DNA of 64,000 nucleotides from Chryseobacterium rhizosphaerae (GCF_003385455.1 NZ_QNUF01000014.1:1-64000); one strand, 5' to 3'; positions 51,333-61,011 are shown, counted from the first letter of the stretch. A program made the numbers and translations. The notes: generated by a model from the sequence alone, not told the origin.

Positions 51333-53576
51333 ATGACACCTAAAAAACTTTGGCGATGGCTTGCTGTAGTGATGATTGCTTCATTTGCCGTTCTTATATT
51401 TTATGGAACAGAAATTTACAGAAAGGTTCCTCCGATTCCTGATAAAGTAGTCAGTACGGACGGAACGGTGATCGCTACAGGACAGGATATTAAAGACGGA
51501 CAGAATGTATGGCAGTCTATTGGCGGACAAACGGTAGGAAGCATCTGGGGACATGGTGCTTATATTGCTCCGGACTGGACTGCTGATTATGTTCACAGAG
51601 AATCTCTTCTCCTTCTTGATGAACTGGCCAAAAAAGACGGAAAGACCTACAAAGAACTTCCCGATGATGAGCAGGCTAAATATCAGGTATTGCTGAAAAA
51701 AGAACTTCGTACCAATACTTTCAATGAAAGCAATAACGAAATTATTTTCTCTCCCGAAAGAGCTGAGGTTCAAAAACAGCTCTCCCGGTATTATTCAAAA
51801 CTGTTTATGAATGATCCTTCCATGGCTACGCTGCGCGGCCAGTACGCTATTCCGGAGAATACCGTCAAAGATGCGGGAAGAATGGCTCAAATGAACGCAT
51901 TCTTTGCATGGACTTCATGGGTCTGTATCACGGAACGTCCGGGAGATGATGTCACCTATACCAATAACTGGCCACACGATGAATCGGTAGGAAATGTTCC
52001 TCCTCCTTCACTGCATCTATGGTCCGGATTCAGTATACTGCTGTTATTGGCCTGTGTGGGGCTTCTGGTATTTTATCATGCCAGAAATAAGGAAGAAGAA
52101 ATCAGTGAGGTGCTTCCTCTTGAGGATCCGCTCCGCAATATGAAACCTACCCCTTCTATGAAGGCTACTTTAAAATACATCTGGGTAGTCGCTTTACTGA
52201 TTCTGGTTCAGATGCTCGCAGGAGTTATTACGGCTCATTATGGTGTGGAAGGAAGCGGTTTTTACGGTATCCCATTGGACCAGTTTTTACCACAGTCGGT
52301 TTCCAGAAGCTGGCACGTACAGCTGGCCATATTCTGGATTGCCACTTCCTGGCTGGCAACGGGACTTTATATTGCTCCGGCTGTTTCCGGATTTGAACCC
52401 AAATACCAGAAATTGGGTGTTAATATGTTATTCGGAGCTTTATTGATTGTTGTACTGGGCTCTTTAACCGGACAATGGCTGGGGGTAATGCAAAAACTGG
52501 GTCTGGTAGATAATTTCCTTTGGGGACACCAGGGATATGAATATGTAGAACTTGGAAGGGTCTGGCAGATTTTACTGCTTGTTGGGCTTATTCTTTGGCT
52601 TGTCTTAATGGTAAGAGCATTGCTTCCCGCTTTAAAAAGAAAAGACGGAGACCGGCATTTACTGACCTTATTCACGCTTTCAGCCGTAGCTATTGCCTTG
52701 TTTTATGGAGCAGGCTTAATGTATGGAAGACAGACGCATCTGGCTATTGCTGAATACTGGAGATGGTGGGTGGTCCACCTTTGGGTAGAAGGTTTCTTTG
52801 AAGTTTTCGCAACGGTAGTAGCTGCATTTTTATTTACAAGATTAGGATTATTGAGACTGAAATCGGCAACCCATGCTGTATTATTTTCAACGATTATATT
52901 CCTCGCAGGAGGTATTTTGGGAACTTTCCACCATCTCTACTTCAGTGCTACGCCTACCGCTGTGCTGGCATTGGGAGCTACTTTCAGTGCACTGGAAATT
53001 GTTCCGCTTGTTTTGATCGGTTATGAAGCTTATCAAAACTATCAGCTCAGCAAATCCACCCCATGGATCCAGGCTTACAAATGGCCGATCTACTGTTTCA
53101 TTGCCATGTGTTTCTGGAACTTTCTCGGGGCAGGCATTTTCGGATTTGCCATCAATCCACCGATAGCCCTGTATTATATCCAGGGGCTGAATACTACTGC
53201 TGTTCATGGCCACGCTGCCCTGTTTGGGGTATATGGAATTCTAGGAATCGGATTAATGCTGTTTGTATTACGGGGGCTGTATCCCGACAGACAGTGGAAT
53301 GATAAACTTATTGGCTGGGCATTTTGGCTGACCAATATAGGATTACTGGTGATGGTCACCATCAGTCTTCTGCCTATAGGAATTATGCAGTCTGTAGCAT
53401 CTATTAAGGAAGGATATTGGTATGCCCGTTCTGCAGAATTCATGCAGACCGACATCATGCATTTTTTAAGATGGATGCGTGTTCCCGGAGATATTTTACT
53501 GGCCGCCGGAGAGCTATTACTTATCATTTTTATTTTGGGGCTAAAGTTCGGATGGTCACTGAAAGAAAAACGGTAA
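51333..53576 (+). CDS. norZ: Quinol-dependent nitric oxide reductase, NorZ/qNor
   Basis: This 747-residue membrane enzyme reduces 2 NO to N2O using quinol. The start is MTPKKLWRWLAVVM at 51333. The frame runs 42 codons further upstream but inside ric. The N-terminal domain fused to NorB (from the first helix, WRWLAVVMIASFAVLIFYGTEI, to IAPDWTADYVHRE and the 200-residue periplasmic part) marks the single-subunit type. The catalytic core has the expected His ligands in SRSWHVQLAIFW, GTFHHLYFS and VHGHAALFGVYG. It follows ric by 13 bases and is part of the NO operon. Confidence 0.93.
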   Translation: MTPKKLWRWLAVVMIASFAVLIFYGTEIYRKVPPIPDKVVSTDGTVIATGQDIKDGQNVWQSIGGQTVGSIWGHGAYIAPDWTADYVHRESLLLLDELAKKDGKTYKELPDDEQAKYQVLLKKELRTNTFNESNNEIIFSPERAEVQKQLSRYYSKLFMNDPSMATLRGQYAIPENTVKDAGRMAQMNAFFAWTSWVCITERPGDDVTYTNNWPHDESVGNVPPPSLHLWSGFSILLLLACVGLLVFYHARNKEEEISEVLPLEDPLRNMKPTPSMKATLKYIWVVALLILVQMLAGVITAHYGVEGSGFYGIPLDQFLPQSVSRSWHVQLAIFWIATSWLATGLYIAPAVSGFEPKYQKLGVNMLFGALLIVVLGSLTGQWLGVMQKLGLVDNFLWGHQGYEYVELGRVWQILLLVGLILWLVLMVRALLPALKRKDGDRHLLTLFTLSAVAIALFYGAGLMYGRQTHLAIAEYWRWWVVHLWVEGFFEVFATVVAAFLFTRLGLLRLKSATHAVLFSTIIFLAGGILGTFHHLYFSATPTAVLALGATFSALEIVPLVLIGYEAYQNYQLSKSTPWIQAYKWPIYCFIAMCFWNFLGAGIFGFAINPPIALYYIQGLNTTAVHGHAALFGVYGILGIGLMLFVLRGLYPDRQWNDKLIGWAFWLTNIGLLVMVTISLLPIGIMQSVASIKEGYWYARSAEFMQTDIMHFLRWMRVPGDILLAAGELLLIIFILGLKFGWSLKEKR

Positions 53577-53640
53577 CCCATTTTTTTAAACCCCATAGGT
53601 TGTAAGATGAGGGTTTATTTATTATCCTAAAAAAAGAATT

Positions 53641-54093
53641 ATGAAACGTAATGAAAATATCGTCCTTTTATCCAGGGATCATCACTTCGGATTACTTTGC
53701 AGCTGGAAAATAAGACAGGGACTGAAAAAAGAAGTTGAACTTTCCAGGATCAAAAATTATATTCTTTATTTCTGGAAAAATCATCTTGAAGAGCATTTCC
53801 ATGAAGAGGAGCATCTTCTTTTTCCTCCTCTTACGGATGAATATTCCTCCCGGATACAATATGAACATCATCAGATAAAAACGTTGATCCTTCAAATTGA
53901 AAATTCAGAAAATGCAGCTCATTTTTCAAATTTTGCTGATCTTCTGGAACAACATATCCGTTTTGAGGAACGCAGTTGGCTTCCCCATCTGGAAGAAAAA
54001 CTGGATCCTGAAGTTTTAAACACCATTGGAAAGGAATTAGATCAGATTCATTCCGAAGAGAAGGATCTTTATCCCGATGAATTCTGGAAATAA
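53641..54093 (+). CDS. Hemerythrin domain protein
   Basis: This 150-residue four-helix protein has a likely di-iron site in SRDHHFGLL, HLEEHFHEEEHLLFPPL, EHHQIKTL and LLEQHIRFEERSWLPHLEE. It is cytoplasmic and last in the NO cluster, 64 bases after norZ. It may store or scavenge NO or O2. A strong bidirectional terminator follows. Confidence 0.85.
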   Translation: MKRNENIVLLSRDHHFGLLCSWKIRQGLKKEVELSRIKNYILYFWKNHLEEHFHEEEHLLFPPLTDEYSSRIQYEHHQIKTLILQIENSENAAHFSNFADLLEQHIRFEERSWLPHLEEKLDPEVLNTIGKELDQIHSEEKDLYPDEFWK

Positions 54094-54104
54094 GAATGAA
54101 TAAA

Positions 54105-54138
54105 AAAAGTCTCCGAATACAGGTATTCGGAGACTTTT
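54105..54138. terminator. Bidirectional terminator
   Basis: A perfect 16-bp stem (AAAAGTCTCCGAATAC at 54105-54120 with its complement at 54123-54138) with a 2-base loop has A and T runs on both sides. It separates the hemerythrin gene from the convergent GT117 gene. Confidence 0.9.
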
Positions 54139-54158
54139 CTATTTTTGTAAGCAGCAGA

Positions 54159-57100
54159 TTATTGAGTCGCTTTCATTATTGCTGTGGTAATCTGATTTTC
54201 TTTTTTCTTCGCGTACGTAGAATCAAAAGGTTCCATAATATCGAATAAATACTGATAAAAAGGGGTAATCCTTTGTACATTTTCCGATTCTTTCACTGCC
54301 TTCTCTTTCCCCATCTTCTGAAGTCCGCTGGCAAAAATATTGAACTTCTTATCGATCGGTTCAACAGATTGCAAGAGGTAAGCATAGGCTTTTTCTTTCT
54401 GACCAAGTGTTTTATAAGCCTCTGTAACAGCAGAAACCACAAGAGCATATTCCATAGGTTTTGTTCTCATCTGTTTCCGTGCCGCCCTCTGGAATGAAGG
54501 GGAAAGATTCAGGTAATAATCATATTCTTTGAAAATTTCATTCTTAAGATTTTCCGCAAGCTGTAATCCTTTCTGTTCCTGACCTGCAATAATGTATCCT
54601 GATACAATTGAACTTAATGAACGGGGATCATTGTACTTTTCTGCAGGAATTTCTTTGGCTGCAAGCTCTAAAAGTTCAACAGCTTTAGCCTTCTGATTGT
54701 TCAGTACCAATGCAGAAACCGCTCTGCTTACAGACATCCTGTAGCCGATGATATTGGATGTGGCTGTTTCATCATAATAGATACTCAGATCTTTAAAATT
54801 TCCCCATCTGAAGTTTTTCACTACCTGATAAAGAGAATTCGGATCTACCCTTCCTTTATCTCCATCAGGATGCTGAGGGGTATGGATGGGTATTAGTCTG
54901 TAACTGAATCCGTCAAACTGAAGATATTCATCAAGGTAGAAAATATTTTCACTGTCATAGATTCCTCCTGAAGAGAAGTTAATCGGACGTTTCCAGTCGA
55001 AGTTTGCCAATAGATCCATCATCATCAGGTTATTTTTATACAGTGTATTTCCTTTATAGGTAATCATAATCTGATTGACAACATTGGGAAGGTCTTCCGG
55101 GTTAATGATTCCTGCTTTCACAGCATTTTCTTTATTGACGGGAAGGATAAATTTGTTGACAGGAAGGATATTGAATTTCTCATATTTCTCTTCTCCAAAA
55201 TACATTTTTAAAAGCTGATCTTTTTCAGGAGATTTGAACTTAATAAAATCAATAGCCTGCTTCAGTGTTAAAGAATCCTGCGTAAGGTACTTTCTGAATG
55301 ACTGGAATTCTGTTTCCGGAGCTCCCTGTTCTTTCAACATAGAGAAAACACCCTCCCAATCTTCTTTCTTCATCATATAGACCTGCTCATTGACTCCATC
55401 TCTATAATCTTCATGTGTTAATTGGCTTGGAATTCCCTTTGCATTGTAGGTTTTTCTTTTTACCTGATCTATACTCCAGGGAGTAGCCAGTAGTGTAAAA
55501 TTTACTGTTTTTACATCATCCCTGAATCTCTCAGTTTCCTGAATCGCCCAAACCGGAAAAGTATCATTATCACCATAAATAAAAATAATATCCTCTTTTG
55601 GTAACGATCTTAGGAATGAATAAGCATAATCATATGCCGCAGATTTCCGGCTTCGGTCATGTGATGTATAGTTCTGGAAACCCATCATAAAAGGTATTCC
55701 CAATAGAACAACTCCTAATGCTATATTGACTCCGTTAGATTTTATTTTGGATTGTAAGAACCACAGAATAGCTCCGGCTCCCAATCCTATCCAGATGGCA
55801 AAAGCATAGAATGAACCTACCATGGCATAATCTCTTTCTCTTACTTCAAAAGGCTTTACTCCTGTATAGAAAACAATTCCAACACTGGTTAAAATAAATA
55901 AGGATAATAAGGCATAGAATCTTCCGAAGTCTCTGTTCAACTGGAAAAAGAATCCGATCAATCCTAAAATCAATGGGAGGAAGAAAAAGGCTACGGTACT
56001 TTCATTTTTAAAATTAGCAGGCATTGAATCCTGATTTCCAAGTAGTGCATTATCGATAAAAGAAAAGCCTGAGATCCAGTTTCCCTGGGTATTTTCCATA
56101 TGTCCCTGAAGATCATTCTGCCTTCCTACGAAGTTCCACATCAGGTACCTTACAAAGTAATACCCGTTTTGGAAAGAGATGAAGTAATCCATATTCTGGG
56201 CGAAAGAAGGTCTCTGAACCTTGATCAGGTCATATGGTTTTACCTTTAAATAATCTGCCGCAGTAATTGATTTGTCTTCATATTTTGTTCTCATCTCATC
56301 GAAGATCTGCTTAGCCTGTGGGTTGTCTGCAACATCCTCGTTGTCGTAGTTAAAGGTGAAATCCGGAGCTCCATACAGCGCAATATAGTTGGCCGCTACC
56401 TCTTTATCTTCACTGAACATTCTGGGCATAAAGCTTATATGGGATTTACTGAACACATAATTGAATCTTTCCCCTGTTTTTCTATAGGTTCCGGTTTTTT
56501 CGTCTTTTTCGTAAATATCTCCTGTTTTCTCTGTTTTATAACTTCCGTCTTCATTTTTCTCTATCCCTTTTGCATCAAGGAATGCGGTATAATTTTGTCC
56601 ATAAGTCGTTGGCCAGTCACCATACTGTACCCTGTTATAATAATCTCTCATGCCAATAGCTGTATCAGGATCATTAAGGTTCATCGGCGGATTGGCATTT
56701 GCTCTGATCGGGATGACCATCCAGCATGAAAACCCTATCATCATGTATACCAAGGATAAAACGATGGTTTGATATATTTTCTTTTTAGTCTTCCTCGCAT
56801 ATTGTATCAGCATATATGAAACTGCTACCATCAGTATAAATGCGACAATAGTTCCGGAGTGGAAAGGTAGACCCAGCCCATTCACAAAGAAAATCTCCAG
56901 TCTTCCGAACATCGTCATGATCAAAGGGAAAATAATCTTAAATACCAACGCCAGGATCACCAGTGTTATAAAATTAGCCAGAATAAAACTTTTCCAGGTA
57001 AACGTATAATTTCTTGCATAATATACAAGGCATACGGCAGGAATCGCCAGCATACACATCATATGTACCCCAACAGAAAGTCCTAAAATAAAGAAGATAA

Positions 57101-57644
57101 GAATAATCCATCGCTCACTGTCCGCTGCTTGATACTCATTCTCCCATTTCGTGATCAGCCACACCAAAAGCGCTATAAACAGTAAAGCCATCGAATATAC
57201 TTCTCCCTCTACTGCCGAAAACCAAAAGGTATCTGAAAAAGTAAAACATAAAGCCCCAACCACTCCGGCAAACAGAATAGAAAATTCCTGTTTCTTGCTT
57301 ATTTCTTCAACATCTTTATGTAAAAGTCTCCTTAAAAAATGGGTGATTGTCCAGAATAAAAATAAAATAGTAAACGCACTGAACAATGCAGACATCGCAT
57401 TGATCACAATAGCATAATTCTGTTCGTTCCCCAGTGCAAAAATACTGGCTACCGCCCCCATAATCTGAAATAAAGCCGCTCCCGGGGCGTGGGTGACTTC
57501 AAGTTTTACGGCTGATGAAATATACTCTCCACAGTCCCAGAAACTCAAATAATGTTCTATCGTTGAGAGATAGGTAATTAAGGCAATACCGAAAAGGAAC
57601 CATCCGAGCACGGTGTTCCATTTTTTAAAAGACCAATTTTTCAT
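54159..57644 (-). CDS. DUF2723 membrane glycosyltransferase (GT117)
   Basis: This 1161-residue protein has about eleven membrane helices in the first half. The N-terminal signature is FWDCGEYISSAVKLEVTHAPGAALFQ with the conserved acidic Asp/Glu. A large periplasmic part follows (RDYAMVGSFYAFAIWIGLGAG then GDNDTFPVW and TPWSIDQ). The last 200 residues form TPR-like helices (NNQKAKAVELLELAAKEIPAEK region). DUF2723/GT117 members are protein O-mannosyl/glycosyl transferases of Bacteroidetes that use a lipid-linked sugar. It is monocistronic and likely core. Confidence 0.88.
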   Translation of the reverse strand: MKNWSFKKWNTVLGWFLFGIALITYLSTIEHYLSFWDCGEYISSAVKLEVTHAPGAALFQIMGAVASIFALGNEQNYAIVINAMSALFSAFTILFLFWTITHFLRRLLHKDVEEISKKQEFSILFAGVVGALCFTFSDTFWFSAVEGEVYSMALLFIALLVWLITKWENEYQAADSERWIILIFFILGLSVGVHMMCMLAIPAVCLVYYARNYTFTWKSFILANFITLVILALVFKIIFPLIMTMFGRLEIFFVNGLGLPFHSGTIVAFILMVAVSYMLIQYARKTKKKIYQTIVLSLVYMMIGFSCWMVIPIRANANPPMNLNDPDTAIGMRDYYNRVQYGDWPTTYGQNYTAFLDAKGIEKNEDGSYKTEKTGDIYEKDEKTGTYRKTGERFNYVFSKSHISFMPRMFSEDKEVAANYIALYGAPDFTFNYDNEDVADNPQAKQIFDEMRTKYEDKSITAADYLKVKPYDLIKVQRPSFAQNMDYFISFQNGYYFVRYLMWNFVGRQNDLQGHMENTQGNWISGFSFIDNALLGNQDSMPANFKNESTVAFFFLPLILGLIGFFFQLNRDFGRFYALLSLFILTSVGIVFYTGVKPFEVRERDYAMVGSFYAFAIWIGLGAGAILWFLQSKIKSNGVNIALGVVLLGIPFMMGFQNYTSHDRSRKSAAYDYAYSFLRSLPKEDIIFIYGDNDTFPVWAIQETERFRDDVKTVNFTLLATPWSIDQVKRKTYNAKGIPSQLTHEDYRDGVNEQVYMMKKEDWEGVFSMLKEQGAPETEFQSFRKYLTQDSLTLKQAIDFIKFKSPEKDQLLKMYFGEEKYEKFNILPVNKFILPVNKENAVKAGIINPEDLPNVVNQIMITYKGNTLYKNNLMMMDLLANFDWKRPINFSSGGIYDSENIFYLDEYLQFDGFSYRLIPIHTPQHPDGDKGRVDPNSLYQVVKNFRWGNFKDLSIYYDETATSNIIGYRMSVSRAVSALVLNNQKAKAVELLELAAKEIPAEKYNDPRSLSSIVSGYIIAGQEQKGLQLAENLKNEIFKEYDYYLNLSPSFQRAARKQMRTKPMEYALVVSAVTEAYKTLGQKEKAYAYLLQSVEPIDKKFNIFASGLQKMGKEKAVKESENVQRITPFYQYLFDIMEPFDSTYAKKKENQITTAIMKATQ

Positions 57645-57735
57645 ATAATATTCTCCAATAATCAGTAAGACAACCGGGAAAAGGAAAGTATTACACAGTA
57701 TTGTGAAAATATTACATTTTTCAGAGCCTATTTAT

Positions 57736-57761
57736 ACAAAAAGCCTTCAGGTCAGAAGGCT
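57736..57761 (-). terminator. Terminator of the SDR gene
   Basis: AGCCTTC (57742-57748) pairs with GAAGGCT (57755-57761), and a T run follows on the minus strand. It lies 33 bases beyond the SDR stop. Confidence 0.6.
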
Positions 57762-57794
57762 AAAGGTTTATATTTTTATAAGAAAATTCTTGCT

Positions 57795-58583
57795 TTAATA
57801 TGTATTATTCAATCCTCCATCCAAGGGAATACTAGTTCCGGTGAGATAGGCTGAATATTCTGATGCCAGAAAAGCCACCAGGTGACCATATTCTTCCGGT
57901 TTTCCTAATCTTTTCATTGGAATCTTATTTTCTCTGGCTTTTTTTATTTCTTCAGTGGAAGCTCCTGTTTGCTGTGCTTCATGATTAATAAGATTCTGGA
58001 TTCTTTCTGTATCAAAATATCCGGTGAGAACATTGTTTACAGTAACATTATGCTGGGCTATTTCATTCGATAATGTCTTGGCCCAGGCGATTACTGCTGA
58101 ACGGATAGAGTTGGAAAGCGCAAGGTTATTAATGGGCTCTTTCACTGATAATGAAGAAACATTGATGATACGGCCTTTTTTCTGCTGAATCATATGAGGT
58201 AAAGCCAGCAATGTGGTTTCACAGACTGTTTTAAAGAGCAGATCAAATGCTTTTTGATAATCTTCTGCATTTTTGTCCAGGGCCAACCCCGGTTCAGGAC
58301 CATTGGTATTATTGACCAGAATATCTATGGAATGATTGCTGAAATAGTCTGTTATCGTTTTCTTATAGCTCTCAAAGTCAGAAAAATCGGCAACCAGATA
58401 TTCGTGTTTCTGATCTGCATTCACGATTGGTAATAAAGAAACAAAGTCTTTAAGTTTATCCTCATTACGGGACATTACCGTGACATTGGCTCCGCATTTT
58501 GCCAGCTCTATGGCAATTCCGGCTCCTATTCCCTGCGTTGCTGCTCCTACCAGAGCATTTTTTGAAAAAAGTTGAATATTCAT
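57795..58583 (-). CDS. SDR-family protein lacking the catalytic Tyr
   Basis: This 262-residue Rossmann protein has the classical TGxxxGIG replaced by GAATQGIGAG near the start, and the NNTNGPEPG and NVSSLSV segments. The usual YxxxK is read as LSNSIRSA, so the Tyr and Lys are Ser and Arg. The same change is known in a BKR-like SDR subgroup of FabG-like proteins. Binding of NAD(P) is likely, but ordinary keto-reductase chemistry is doubtful. It is downstream of a RidA-like gene, with a terminator between them, so it probably has its own promoter. Confidence 0.8.
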   Translation of the reverse strand: MNIQLFSKNALVGAATQGIGAGIAIELAKCGANVTVMSRNEDKLKDFVSLLPIVNADQKHEYLVADFSDFESYKKTITDYFSNHSIDILVNNTNGPEPGLALDKNAEDYQKAFDLLFKTVCETTLLALPHMIQQKKGRIINVSSLSVKEPINNLALSNSIRSAVIAWAKTLSNEIAQHNVTVNNVLTGYFDTERIQNLINHEAQQTGASTEEIKKARENKIPMKRLGKPEEYGHLVAFLASEYSAYLTGTSIPLDGGLNNTY

Positions 58584-58624
58584 AAGCTCTTTGCTGAATT
58601 ATATTGATTCATATAAATGTAAGA

Positions 58625-58653
58625 AAAAACCTTCAAAATCTGTTTGAAGGTTT
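58625..58653 (-). terminator. Terminator of the RidA-like gene
   Basis: AAACCTTCAAA (58627-58637) pairs perfectly with TTTGAAGGTTT (58643-58653), with a T run after it on the minus strand. It lies 20 bases past the RidA-like stop. Confidence 0.8.
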
Positions 58654-58672
58654 CTTATTCTGCGGTCGATAA

Positions 58673-59062
58673 TTATTTCACCACGGTGGCTTCCAGTTCT
58701 ACTTTCAATGTTTCAAATAGCCCGTTTACTTCCAGCATGGTAACAGCCTGTTCGATCCGGTGTTTTGCAATCCACTCCTGAAGGATCGGAAAATATGGCC
58801 AAAGCTCGTGTGTAGAAGTGGTATATATGTTTAACCTGACAATGCCCTTACATTCATACCCTGCTGTGGTTATAACTTCTTCTAAATTTGCGATAGCCTG
58901 CACCAGCTGGGATTTCATGTCTTTATCACTTGAGGTTCCGTCAGGATCAATAGCCGCCTGCCCGGAGCAGTATAATGTACTTGTGGCATTCTTCACCTCA
59001 ACCGCCTGGGAATAACTTCTTTCATCCTGCCACTTCCACGGGTTTACTGTTCTTTTTTCCAT
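58673..59062 (-). CDS. RidA/YjgF-family protein, atypical active site
   Basis: This 129-residue protein of the RidA fold begins MEKRTVNPWKWQDERSYSQAVEV. A Met 3 codons earlier is equally open. It has the conserved LYCSGQAAIDPDG and ANLEEVITTAGYECKGIVRLNIYTT segments. The late RT/VEV stretch that carries the catalytic Arg reads EQAVTMLEVNGLF, so that Arg appears missing. Enamine/imine deaminase activity is therefore uncertain. It may be regulated through the palindrome upstream. Confidence 0.85.
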   Translation of the reverse strand: MEKRTVNPWKWQDERSYSQAVEVKNATSTLYCSGQAAIDPDGTSSDKDMKSQLVQAIANLEEVITTAGYECKGIVRLNIYTTSTHELWPYFPILQEWIAKHRIEQAVTMLEVNGLFETLKVELEATVVK

Positions 59063-59120
59063 TGTATTCAATTTATTAAAGGTTACTTTGCAAAATTGAA
59101 GAATAGAGGCTTTACAACTC

Positions 59121-59137
59121 TGTGATCGCGATCACGA
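59121..59137. promoter_or_regulatory. Crp-like palindrome between the Crp/Fnr gene and the RidA-like gene
   Basis: TGTGATCGCGATCACGA contains a perfect 14-bp palindrome (GTGATCGCGATCAC) and matches the TGTGA-N6-TCACA scheme of Crp sites at 9 of 10 bases. It stands out by its G+C content. It lies about 60 bases before the RidA-like start and about 25 bases after the end of a Crp/Fnr-type gene, whose product may bind it. Confidence 0.6.
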
Positions 59138-59162
59138 TTATGAAGTGAGGGAAATCACAATT

Positions 59163-59726
59163 TTAGAGCGGTAACCTGCTTAATGTTTCTCTGGAAACTC
59201 CTAAATAGGCTGCAAGAAGAGACTTTGGAACGCGTTGGACGAGTGTCGGATACTTTTCAAGCAGTTGCTTGTAGCGGTCTTTTATCTCAGTGGTCATCGT
59301 AGAAATAATCCGTTGTTGTGCCGCAATGAAACCCATATATGCTTTTTCCAGGAAAAAATGCTCAAGCTTGGGTAGCTCTGTACATAATTTTCTGTAATCG
59401 GGCAAACTCAGGCACAAGACTTCAGTGGCTTCCACACACTGCAGAAACATGGTGGCCTTGGTTTGTGTATAATACGCCTGAAAATCTGTTTCCCACCAAT
59501 CTTCCATGGCAAATCCTACAATATGCTCCTTTCCTGATTCATCGGTATACACCAGTTTCAGCAAGCCTTTTAACACAAAATAATGGTAGGCTACCGCTTC
59601 CCCTTCCTGTACTAAAAACTGATGTTTTTTATATTTTCTAAAAGAGAAGAGAGAAGATACTATTCCGAATTCTTCGTCGGTAAGCGGAACGATTTTTTCA
59701 ATATGGATTCTTAGCTGCTCTAGCAT
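59163..59726 (-). CDS. Crp/Fnr-family transcriptional regulator
   Basis: This 187-residue regulator has a cyclic-nucleotide-binding-like beta-barrel (about 20-120, LFSFRKYKKHQFLVQEGEAVAYHYFVLKGLLKLVYTDESGKEHIV region). A dimer helix and a short C-terminal HTH follow (RVPKSLLAAYLGVSRETLSRL). There are no clustered cysteines, so it is not an FNR-type iron-sulfur sensor. Its 5' end overlaps the SUKH gene by 7 bases. It likely controls the RidA-like gene downstream through the palindrome at 59121 (inference). Confidence 0.88.
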   Translation of the reverse strand: MLEQLRIHIEKIVPLTDEEFGIVSSLFSFRKYKKHQFLVQEGEAVAYHYFVLKGLLKLVYTDESGKEHIVGFAMEDWWETDFQAYYTQTKATMFLQCVEATEVLCLSLPDYRKLCTELPKLEHFFLEKAYMGFIAAQQRIISTMTTEIKDRYKQLLEKYPTLVQRVPKSLLAAYLGVSRETLSRLPL

Positions 59727-60436
59727 TTTGTATAATTGAACTTCTTATTTAACTGGTCAAAAGCAATTTCTTTATTTATAATTTCAGCAACCTCATCAAA
59801 CGTCACCAGCCCTTCTGCCTCAAATGTGCGCCCATTAGGAACTTTATACGTATATTCAAAAATATCCCGCTGATAAATATTCTTTAGAATGGCAACCTGC
59901 GACGGCTTTAAATAGGGTTCATGGGTCTTCAGCTGATGATATAAATTCTGTTTCAGATCTTCCTCATCATCTTCATAAAACATAGCGTCTTCATCTATTT
60001 CCGTTACTGCTTCCAGCAATTGGCGAAAAATAAAATCCTGTAAATTTCCGGCCAATACTTCTGCCTCTTCGTCATCATGAGGAATCAGTGTAATGGGAAT
60101 TTCACCATTATTCTGCAGGTCAAACTGAAAAGCATACAAGTCTCCTGCTCCATTTTTAGCAAACGGAACAAACTGATAATCCGGATGAATATTTCTATAA
60201 TCCTCCTCATCCGACATTTCTTCAATGAAAGCTCTCACCAACTGAGGATCGTCCCAGATCTCAATATCATATCCAAATAGCAATAGCGGAGGATTCTTTT
60301 TTAGTTGAGGAAAAACCGTAAGATGCCAATCCGGTCCGGCTTCACCCCAATCCAGCATCTTGTTTTCGGCAAGCTGCTTATAGATTTCAGGATATTGAAA
60401 ATCATAGGTTTCTTCTAATTCTGTGGTCATATTCAT
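59720..60436 (-). CDS. SUKH/SMI1-KNR4-like protein
   Basis: This 238-residue cytoplasmic protein has the SUKH-fold feel in EAGPDWHLTVFPQLKKNPPLLLFGYDIEIWD and FVPFAKNGAGDLYAFQFDL (the FAxNGxGDxxxxD-like core). An acidic region follows (DEEAEVLAG, DEDAMFYEDDEEDLKQN). SUKH proteins are best known as immunity proteins in polymorphic-toxin systems, but single chromosomal copies also exist. Its stop overlaps the Crp/Fnr start. There is another SUKH-like gene 44 bases upstream. Confidence 0.75.
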   Translation of the reverse strand: MNMTTELEETYDFQYPEIYKQLAENKMLDWGEAGPDWHLTVFPQLKKNPPLLLFGYDIEIWDDPQLVRAFIEEMSDEEDYRNIHPDYQFVPFAKNGAGDLYAFQFDLQNNGEIPITLIPHDDEEAEVLAGNLQDFIFRQLLEAVTEIDEDAMFYEDDEEDLKQNLYHQLKTHEPYLKPSQVAILKNIYQRDIFEYTYKVPNGRTFEAEGLVTFDEVAEIINKEIAFDQLNKKFNYTKC

Positions 60437-60479
60437 TGTGATTTCAATTATTATATTAATGGATTACAGCTTCTTATCG

Positions 60480-60974
60480 TTATATTGACAGGGTAAACGG
60501 ATAATTTTCGCTTAATTCCGGATGGATACTGTTCAATGCTTCATAAAATGCCTGTTTTACTACCTTCGGGATACTTTCATGTTCTTCAAAATACCTATCC
60601 AACTGCCGGATGATAAACGCCATCTGCAGCCAGTCTTCAAAACTGATGCGCATAGGAACAAGGCTCTCATCATAATCATGATCATAAAAGAAGACTTCGG
60701 TATTTTCATTCATAAACCACCGGTCACCCTGCCCGTTTCCGGCAAAGCACCAATAATCGGTTAGTTCAAATTCTTTATTTTCATTGAGTGCTTCAACAGC
60801 ATTATATAGAATTGTTTCTGAAGAAATCTCTGTTGTTTTCATAGAAGTCACCAGATTTTTGTACCGTTCAGAAAAAGAAAACGCTACAGTCTTAGGAAAG
60901 TTTTGCAAGTCCTTTCCCTCTTTCAGGATCTCAGTTTCTATCTCTTCAATCGTCAGTATTTTAAACGTCATCAT
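60480..60974 (-). CDS. SUKH/SMI1-KNR4-like protein, small
   Basis: This 164-residue protein's C-terminal half carries the clear SUKH core YWCFAGNGQGDRWFMN and EVFFYDHDYDESLVPMRISFEDWL. The N-terminal helices are charged. It is read toward the longer SUKH gene and is likely in the same transcript. No toxin gene is visible next to either. Confidence 0.78.
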   Translation of the reverse strand: MMTFKILTIEEIETEILKEGKDLQNFPKTVAFSFSERYKNLVTSMKTTEISSETILYNAVEALNENKEFELTDYWCFAGNGQGDRWFMNENTEVFFYDHDYDESLVPMRISFEDWLQMAFIIRQLDRYFEEHESIPKVVKQAFYEALNSIHPELSENYPFTLSI

Positions 60975-61011
60975 AGCCCTCCTAATTCTTTTTTCTTTGC
61001 TCTACTTTTAT

